From the NCBI GenBank assembly GCA_024195265.1, contig JAJLRJ010000008.1, positions 7,530,988-7,594,987 of the forward strand: 64,000 bases of DNA, read 5' to 3'. Source of the stretch: Dendrophyllia cribrosa. Its lineage: Eukaryota; Cnidaria; Anthozoa; Scleractinia; Dendrophylliidae. The notes beneath the pieces are model-generated. The model was not told the origin of the DNA. It did not search any database and saw only the letters and a list, made by a program, of their open reading frames with translations. A program made the translations under genes and the position numbers. Positions 60,101-64,000 of the stretch are shown here, piece after piece. Every line of letters starts with the position of its first letter. The first letter of the stretch is position 1.

Positions 60101-63100
60101 TTTTCATTATGCCATATAGCATTTTGTAGTGTAAATATGCACCAACTACCAAAGCATACTGGAACAGGCCTCACAAAATTCTTTGCAGAACTTTACTTTT
60201 GAAAAATGTTGTATAAAACTACCAATAGGTAAGACTACCATTAACCAATAGTTAATGGTAGTCATAGTCATAGTATTGGTTAACTACAATATAGTTAATG
60301 GCTAACAACATCTAAAAATACAGGCTGTCCCACCCTGCCATTTAGTCTGAGCAAGAATTATTTTCATTTGATAACTGTTTTTGCAACTGATATCTATAAA
60401 GGGGTTCATTACATCCAGGGAATTTGTCTCCTTAAGGGGCATTTTATATTACCTTCTACCCTACCTACTGACAAAGGGTGCTAATACCATTAATTTAGTC
60501 AGAACTGGCTGGCTGGGCCATCTAAACTGGTCAATTCATAAATAGAAGAAGAAGAAGAACATAAGAAGAAGAATGTAAAAAGAAGAATGTAAAAAGAAGA
60601 ATGTAAGAAGAAGTAAGAAGAAGTCTTCAAAAAGGTACATTCTGTTTTCGAACTGACCAGTCTGGCCAACCAGTTCTGATGATTAGTGTCCTCAAAGTCT
60701 ACATTCAATACCTACTACACATACCTGAGCCATAGTACCTTCTCCTTTAGGAATAACAAACTGAATTCCTCCCTTTGGGTGCTCCAGGGAAAACTCAATG
60801 CTTACACGGAACTGCTTACATTCTGCATGCAAAATAACAACACACAAACAAATCGTAAATGTAAATGTAACATGAAAGATAAGGCAGCATGTACATCTTG
60901 GAACGCCTCACAGGATTGGATGAGAAAACAATAGAAAAACAACAGAACAATGGATCCTAGCCCTGAAAACATTATATCTGTGTGATACCCAGGTCAAATG
61001 AAATTGGAGGTTCTGAAGAGGTGCGTGGTATCTGGAAAGATTATTCTAACCAGTTAAAATAACATATTCTAACCATTTGCACAAGCTAAGACTTCCTTTG
61101 GAATCCTGACAATCAGTTCTCCTCCTCCTGTCTCAGGATCAACAGCATTCACTGCTCTCTGCATGCAGCTCAAGAAGTAATCCAGATTCCTCCTGAATAT
61201 TAGCAGATAAAAATGTAAGTGGTTCATTACTTTCCCATCCAGTTTTAAATCTCGACAAAGGCTCTTGGCATGGGGAGGGGGCCACTTGGATACAAAACCT
61301 TATAGTGAGGTAAAAAGAGCACCACTGATAATAAATTTAAAACCCAATAGTCAAAAGCACCCCCACCCACAAAAAAATAAAAAAAAAAGATTAATTATTT
61401 ATCAATACTTATAACACATAATACTTGATCTGTCATATCTCTTTAAGTGTGCTAGACCACAGGAGCCCAGGATCACAAACAGACCACTTAATGTAACTCC
61501 AGGCACAGGGAACCCAGGCTCACGGACAAACCACTTTATCATCGACAGTAAGTCTTACTGTCAATGATAAGGTGGTCTGTCAGTGAGCCTGGGTTTCCTG
61601 TGCCTGGACTTACATTCCCCAGTCATTACACCTTGTCAGAATATAGCATGTACAGAAGGTGTTCTCCAATGTCCTGGAGAGGGCAGATTTTTCTGTTGGG
61701 TTTGTAGATTCTACAGCTGTATCATTCACTTACCAACTGCCATATTATGCACAATAAAATGTAAAAGCAATGACAAAGCCTTTTGGGCTAATACATTATG
61801 GCTCCAACTTGCCCAAAGGGAAAACTCAAACATTGATGGTCATTGATTTTCTTTATACTCAATTGTACATCAGTACAAGTACATATTGCGACAGATATTT
61901 TCCATACTTCTTGTTATCTGTACAGACAACTTTGCCTGGATCATCCAGCTGAAACCCTGCATCATACCAATCCTGTTCTCCTGTTTTCCTTTCATCACGA
62001 ATACAAACACGCGTGATTCATACAAATAGTAAAGGAACAAAACATAACTTAGAAAATAATAAAAACTGGCTTTCAAAAACAGATCAGCTCTAAAAGTATT
62101 ATTCACTGGTTATTTTAAAATTATGGCGATAAATGTTTAAAGGATATTGCATTGTTTGTAGTTCAATTTCAGCTTTGTTACGTTGTTTGTCAAAGGAAGG
62201 ATTCGTAATTCCACATATCCCTGAAACAGTTACAAAATCCATATATAAGTAAGTGTAATTATATCAATAGCAAAGTAGAAGCTTGACAGATCTATGCAAC
62301 TGTGAGCTACTGGGACAACATTATACATTATCGAGTCTGGCCCTCTTGAACTCCCAAAGGGTGCGAAAAATCAAAATTCAAGAAAAACTGTAATTTATCG
62401 TATAAAATATTAAAAAAAACAAATACCGGTATGGTACCATGCACTAGTACGACTGAAGAAATTTGATTTGAGGTTTAATTTGAATGGTCAGAACTATCTA
62501 ACTATCTATCTATCTATATAGGATTTCGTCGACAGACTCAAAAGTTAGGTTTACCCCGGTGTAAAATTAAAACCTGCGAAACTCGTGAGTGATATAAAAC
62601 AAAGAAAACAAAATGTATAAAACAATAAAGTGCAAGACAACAATAGGTAGGAATAGGTAGAAAACAAAGACACGTTTTTACACCAAGGATGAGCTCAAAA
62701 GTTAGAATCGCACGATGGTCTCCATAACTTCAACTTCACGATGAACTTCAACTTAAGTTTACTCAAGGAGTGAAATGGCTAGTTAGTAGCCATTACTATA
62801 ATTGAATGACCGCTGACCGTTCCCTGTGCACATATATATCCCACGTTAGCGTGGGGCATTTGGAGCAGTACGAAATTGTTAGTTTTTAATCCTAGAAGTG
62901 CCACACATGTCAACATTCTCATGTTCGCTTTAATCACAAAGAAACATGTCACCAATAATGTTTGTTGTTTCACACATCAGTAGTCACGCAAACTGTATTC
63001 ACCCAACTATTAAAAAAACGTTGCTCCAGGCGACGTCGGGACGGTGAAAATTCTAAGTGGGCGTTAAGGAGGAGGGGGGGGGGGGGGGGGGTCTGACCTT

Positions 63101-63441
63101 AACGTCCAGTGGACGTTAAGCGGGGAACTTGTGAATATGTCGACGGCCCGTTAGATTTAGTAGATATTTTAAATAAGAAACAATATCTCGACTGCTGAAC
63201 AACTTACAAAAAGACATTTTCGCTTGAAGTCGATTGACGTGATGCAAAGCGTCTGATGAAGCGTAAATAAAACAGAAACAATAACATAAATTCACAAAGC
63301 CATTGACTATAAAGTACACATGAACACGGTAAACTGGGTATCCACAAAGCTGGATTGCACAGAACACGGAAAGGCTAACTACAATTTAAACAAGAATACT
63401 TATAATTTAAAGTTCCTCGGAGACTCGCTGCCTTTCTTCAT
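38887..63441 (-). CDS. TAF2: TAF2: aminopeptidase-like TFIID subunit
   Basis: Exons (5' to 3'): 63400-63441 (uncertain), 63208-63252, 62148-62220, 61908-62019, 61074-61192, 60725-60822, 59990-60033, 58806-58914, 56810-56895, 55346-55567, 55097-55210, 53935-54034, 52739-52987, 51821-51913, 51653-51714, 51415-51526, 50512-50621, 50174-50239, 49856-49988, 49546-49665, 49109-49249, 48854-48964, 46953-47038, 44842-44958, 43999-44076, 43629-43690, 42594-42663, 42052-42156, 41454-41553, 40893-40964, 40319-40397, 39764-39852, 38887-39087. About 1139 codons (human 1199), all junctions in phase. Family blocks include [59 protein letters not shown] and [15 protein letters not shown]. The M1 zinc motif HExxH is replaced by ALAEQFFG, as in other TAF2, so no peptidase is expected. 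The middle/C-terminal half is helical-repeat-like, and the tail is Lys/His-rich ([15 protein letters not shown]). TAF2 binds core promoter DNA within TFIID. Confidence 0.95.
39228..39640 (+). repeat. Dispersed repeat with a conserved small ORF (66 codons)
   Basis: The plus frame 39228-39428 reads [20 protein letters not shown] ... [19 protein letters not shown] ... NVKNAEI, ending AVEC before a stop. It sits in the last TAF2 intron on the opposite strand. A partner on the minus strand at 19550-19836 continues from the same motif (VECYETYFS). The right part (39480-39620) is a foldback, with TCAGTTATAGATGACAGAAG / CGTGATCTATAACTGAACTG. I do not recognise the peptide; probably a nonautonomous element. 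Confidence 0.5.
40010..40165. repeat. Diverged MITE family A-like fragment
   Basis: GCGCTTGGAACCGACTACATG, GTTCTGATTGGTTCA and ACTCAATTGAAAACC follow the order of the inverted family A element but are heavily diverged. Confidence 0.45.
42290..42480 (+). repeat. PLE-type 3' tail remnant with hairpin
   Basis: TTTCGAGCACTTGCCCTTCA and AGCTAGTGCTCGAAACG form a hairpin; the plus frame reads [20 protein letters not shown], which resembles the tail that follows GIY-YIG in coral Penelope-like ORFs. Sits between TAF2 exons. Confidence 0.5.
42715..42996 (-). mobile_element. MITE family A, copy 2 (inverted)
   Basis: Same TIRs (GAGCAGTTTTCAATTGAGTG) and internal GCGCTTGGCGCCGCCGACATG and CCAAT boxes as copy 1, opposite orientation, TA-flanked. 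Confidence 0.85.
43166..43599. mobile_element. MITE, 434 bp, TIR AGGCCCCGTCCACACG
   Basis: The left AGGCCCCGTCCACACGTATA continues as an inverted repeat of about 50 bp through CGTTTACGTTCGTAAACGCA to the right end (CGTGTGGACGGGGCCT). Many internal CGTTTACG and CGTCCACACG words are subterminal repeats. No ORF of its own. Confidence 0.85.
44100..44530. repeat. Degraded repeat in a TAF2 intron
   Basis: GTGCGGGAAAACTTGCAACCG and GAGCGCGGGAAACTCTGCAACC repeat three times (44309-44390) with flanking CCAATCAGAAC and TCTGATTGGTTGA boxes, reminiscent of family A. No coding signal. Confidence 0.45.
45160..45900 (-). repeat. tRNA-derived SINE split by a TIR element
   Basis: On the minus strand a tRNA-like head at 45890-45815 (TCGTAGCTCAGTGGTTAGAG A box; CATAGGTTCGATTCCTG B box) leads to a second A-box-like GCGCAGTGGTGAGAGCACTC and then a SINE body. 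The body resumes at 45300-45160 (GGTTTTCATCCCTACTCCGA). The gap is the inserted element 45306-45754. Next to it, (AAAT)n at 45116-45157 probably was the SINE tail. Confidence 0.65.
45306..45754. mobile_element. 449-bp DNA element, TIR ACCGCGGTCAAACG, inserted in a SINE
   Basis: ACCGCGGTCAAACG at 45306-45319 is exactly inverted at 45741-45754. The flanks are the two halves of a SINE, giving a clean insertion. The interior is AT-rich and non-coding. I see no convincing target duplication. Confidence 0.7.
45968..46366 (+). mobile_element. MITE family A, copy 3, carrying a nested palindrome
   Basis: Same family as 10142-10425. At 46194-46328 a further palindromic element (arms GAGGTTTTGCACGGCAGCC and GGCTGCCGTGCAAAACCTC) interrupts the right half between CAA and TTGTG, which are contiguous in copy 1. 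Confidence 0.8.
46431..46668. mobile_element. MITE, 238 bp, TIR GGGCCGGTTA
   Basis: GGGCCGGTTAATTAAACGAA and TTTGTTTAAATAACCGGCCC are inverted ends; internal CTAACTTAGACCGCG and GGGCCGCGGTTTTG also pair. Non-coding. Confidence 0.7.
47011..47425 (-). repeat. 54-60-bp tandem array duplicating a TAF2 3' splice site and exon start
   Basis: Units start at 47011, 47071, 47130, 47185, 47245, 47299 and 47359, with a broken eighth at 47418. The first contains the real acceptor (minus: CTTGTAG then TTCACGGACAGCC) and the first 28 nt of the 86-nt TAF2 exon 46953-47038. The others copy this plus about 30 nt of intron, some with CTACAAGG kept (intact acceptor) and some mutated (CTAAGAGG or CCACAAGG). Confidence 0.9.
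47581..47812. mobile_element. MITE, 232 bp, TIR TAAAGGGGCAGTATCACGAGGT
   Basis: TAAAGGGGCAGTATCACGAG at the left is inverted at the right (CTCGTGATACTGCCCCTTTA). Non-coding; in a TAF2 intron. Confidence 0.85.
48090..48250 (+). pseudogene. LINE/retroelement RT C-terminal scrap
   Basis: Plus frame: [20 protein letters not shown] then [10 protein letters not shown]. The phrase (hydroxyl-rich)-G-x-x-(I/L)WN-x-(I/L)P is typical of non-LTR RT C-termini. Too short to classify. Confidence 0.6.
52061..52310. repeat. Foldback element in a TAF2 intron
   Basis: AAATCCCAGACGATTTGGGG and TTCCTGATCGTCTGGGATTT are inverted arms; inner arms include TCTGGGACGCGCC and CCAATCTGGGACAG. Confidence 0.6.
53030..53720. 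repeat. 88-bp family (two to three units) and GGTGG..TTAAG tandem
   Basis: GAGTCTGTGGG recurs at about 53080 and 53160 with the 88-bp family body. From 53330, phrases such as AAGGTGGTTGCTTAAGGGAG and TACAAGAGCTTCGAAATACA repeat with about 100-bp spacing and high divergence. Confidence 0.6.
54100..55090. other. TAF2 intron, AT-rich, nothing recognised
   Basis: Strongly AT-rich stretch around 54480-54760 without ORFs; a LINE-like tail phrase may lie near 54750-54900 but is not supportable. Confidence 0.4.
55911..56125 (+). repeat. About 75-bp tandem triplication
   Basis: CCAAACTACTGACCATGATT occurs three times (about 55939, 56012, 56088) with flanking CATGCTACATGTAATTAAG and TTGTTCAAAAGTCACC. 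Confidence 0.85.
56211..56605. mobile_element. MITE, about 395 bp, TIR AATTGAAGGGCTCC
   Basis: AATTGAAGGGCTCCCGACAA and TTGCCAGGAGCCCTTCAATT are inverted ends, with AAGAACGTCCTAAGTA / TACTTAGGACGTTCTT pairing inward. Non-coding. Confidence 0.8.
57329..58510. mobile_element. 1182-bp TIR element with subterminal CCGCACAATT repeats
   Basis: A perfect 21-bp TIR (begins CAGGGATTCTGACAGGG) is inverted at 58490-58510. The direct flank CTAAGA stands at both ends (57323-57328 and 58511-58516). CCGCACAATT-type words repeat at least four times inside each end. It encodes no recognisable transposase, so it is nonautonomous. CAGGG ends resemble hAT elements, but a 6-bp flank is not the usual 8, so the superfamily is open. 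Confidence 0.8.
57476..57829 (-). CDS. Coding-like ORF without ATG inside the TIR element
   Basis: The minus frame is open for 117 codons between two stops: [89 protein letters not shown]. Composition is like a soluble charged protein with normal codon bias. No start codon is present, so it would need splicing or be a captured exon. I do not recognise it. The 131-codon plus-strand frame over the same bases is its shadow. Confidence 0.35.
   Translation of the reverse strand, partial: FRQSDISFRRDGTFLRCFFFGPQHIKLKEEAKALDKISTGCLEKRHNVWKTTTKKLREKFGRKSDRSKTDTSSQDGEENALLFLYRSLELFEESEGFLDCLEGKWTENSLKRFSKSW
59068..59174. repeat. (TAATG)n microsatellite
   Basis: About 21 perfect pentamer units in a TAF2 intron. 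Confidence 0.95.
62020..62147 (-). other. TAF2: U12-type intron of TAF2 with apparent AT-AT ends
   Basis: The minus-strand intron starts ATATCCTTT, the exact U12 AT-type 5' splice site. Near its end it has TTCCTTTAC, one base off the U12 branch consensus TTCCTTRAC, 10 nt before the 3' end. The last two bases are AT. Only this 3' site keeps frame and gives [11 protein letters not shown] across the junction, matching the family (human CRIYRVRINDLE). Confidence 0.75.
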
Positions 63442-64000
63442 GTTTGACGGCCAAGCGATCACCGCAAACGTTTAAGACCACCACTGTCCATCTTGGCCGC
63501 CATTTTAAAATAACTTGCATCCAGTCTCCTACGAGCAAATGGAAGAGGGACTGAGAATGAGTAGGACAAAAGGTACATTATGTAAGAACCTTTATAATGA
63601 CCAGGAAGAAAGAAAAGAGCAACAGGCCACAGGTTAAAATTGAAAATTTACAAACTTTATTTTAAATCTGCCGATCGTTCTAACTTTGAATGACAAAATT
63701 TTCACACATGAATTGACGAAGGCAGCGTTGTCATAAAGAAAAGAAAACCCGATAACCCAGCGCCTGTTTACGCCGTAAAATGGCGGCGCGTGAACGGGGG
63801 TGGGCGGGGGGGGGGGGAGGGGAACGAGGGGAGACTGGAGAGAGAGGTGCTCTATTCCATTCCATCAGCACTCGCGATATTTTTCCTTCTGTACGTCGCC
63901 TGTCCTTTATTTCGGTAGTTTCTTGGTGTTGCAGATGGTCTGATCACCAAATGACTTAAAACAAAAGATTCAAAAGACACTGAACAATACCCACACCACA
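63442..64000 (-). promoter_or_regulatory. Upstream region of TAF2 with YY1-like motifs
   Basis: AAAATGGCGGC occurs on the minus strand at 63493-63505 and on the plus strand near 63777-63787, both matching the YY1 core. GC content rises (GGCGGCGCGTGAACGGGGG near 63782), with poly-G runs at 63808-63820 and (in intron 1) 63074-63091. No other gene start is evident before the edge. Confidence 0.4.

Overview
The window looks like nuclear DNA of an anthozoan cnidarian, most likely a stony coral or a close relative. It is AT-rich and intron-dense, it carries many foldback/MITE-type repeats, tRNA-derived SINEs and Penelope-like element (PLE) remnants, and its host genes are clearly metazoan. There is no bacterial, viral or organellar gene content. 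I built the gene models by joining exons by hand at GT/AG sites, requiring matching reading phase and recognisable family sequence. Most lines of raw open reading frame are shadows.

Layout. (1) 1-2577, plus strand: the last four exons of an unrecognised, low-complexity, probably nuclear protein with a Val-Glu-Pro repeat and an arginine-rich tail. (2) 2578-5014: two PLE fragments arranged head to head. (3) 5015-21590, minus strand: a complete 21-exon CHFR gene (FHA - RING - Cys-rich - PBZ, 582 aa), a mitotic-checkpoint ubiquitin ligase. Its introns hold several repeat arrays and MITEs. (4) 21591-25540: decayed PLE and LINE reverse-transcriptase pieces, with an unrelated stretch apparently inserted in the PLE. 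(5) 25541-26518, minus: an intronless class A GPCR of the melanocortin/adenosine/cannabinoid-like type. (6) 26519-30718: repeats and a LINE tail. (7) 30719-37055, minus: a complete five-exon secreted protein (352 aa) built from two copies of an unfamiliar beta-rich-looking module, each followed by an EGF-like domain. (8) 37056-38886: no gene seen. (9) 38887-63441, minus: TAF2, the aminopeptidase-like TFIID subunit, in about 33 exons (about 1139 codons). Every internal junction keeps phase. One intron is U12-type (minor spliceosome) with apparent AT-AT ends, and one is GC-AG. (10) 63442-64000: upstream region of TAF2 with YY1-like motifs.

The genes do not form a functional cluster. CHFR and TAF2 are housekeeping genes (ubiquitin checkpoint; general transcription). 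The GPCR and the EGF protein are lineage-type surface/secreted genes. The most unusual signals are the AT-AT U12 intron in TAF2, a sevenfold tandem duplication of a TAF2 3' splice site with the start of its exon, a terminal-inverted-repeat element carrying a coding-like minus-strand ORF, and several repeat families with preserved internal structure.
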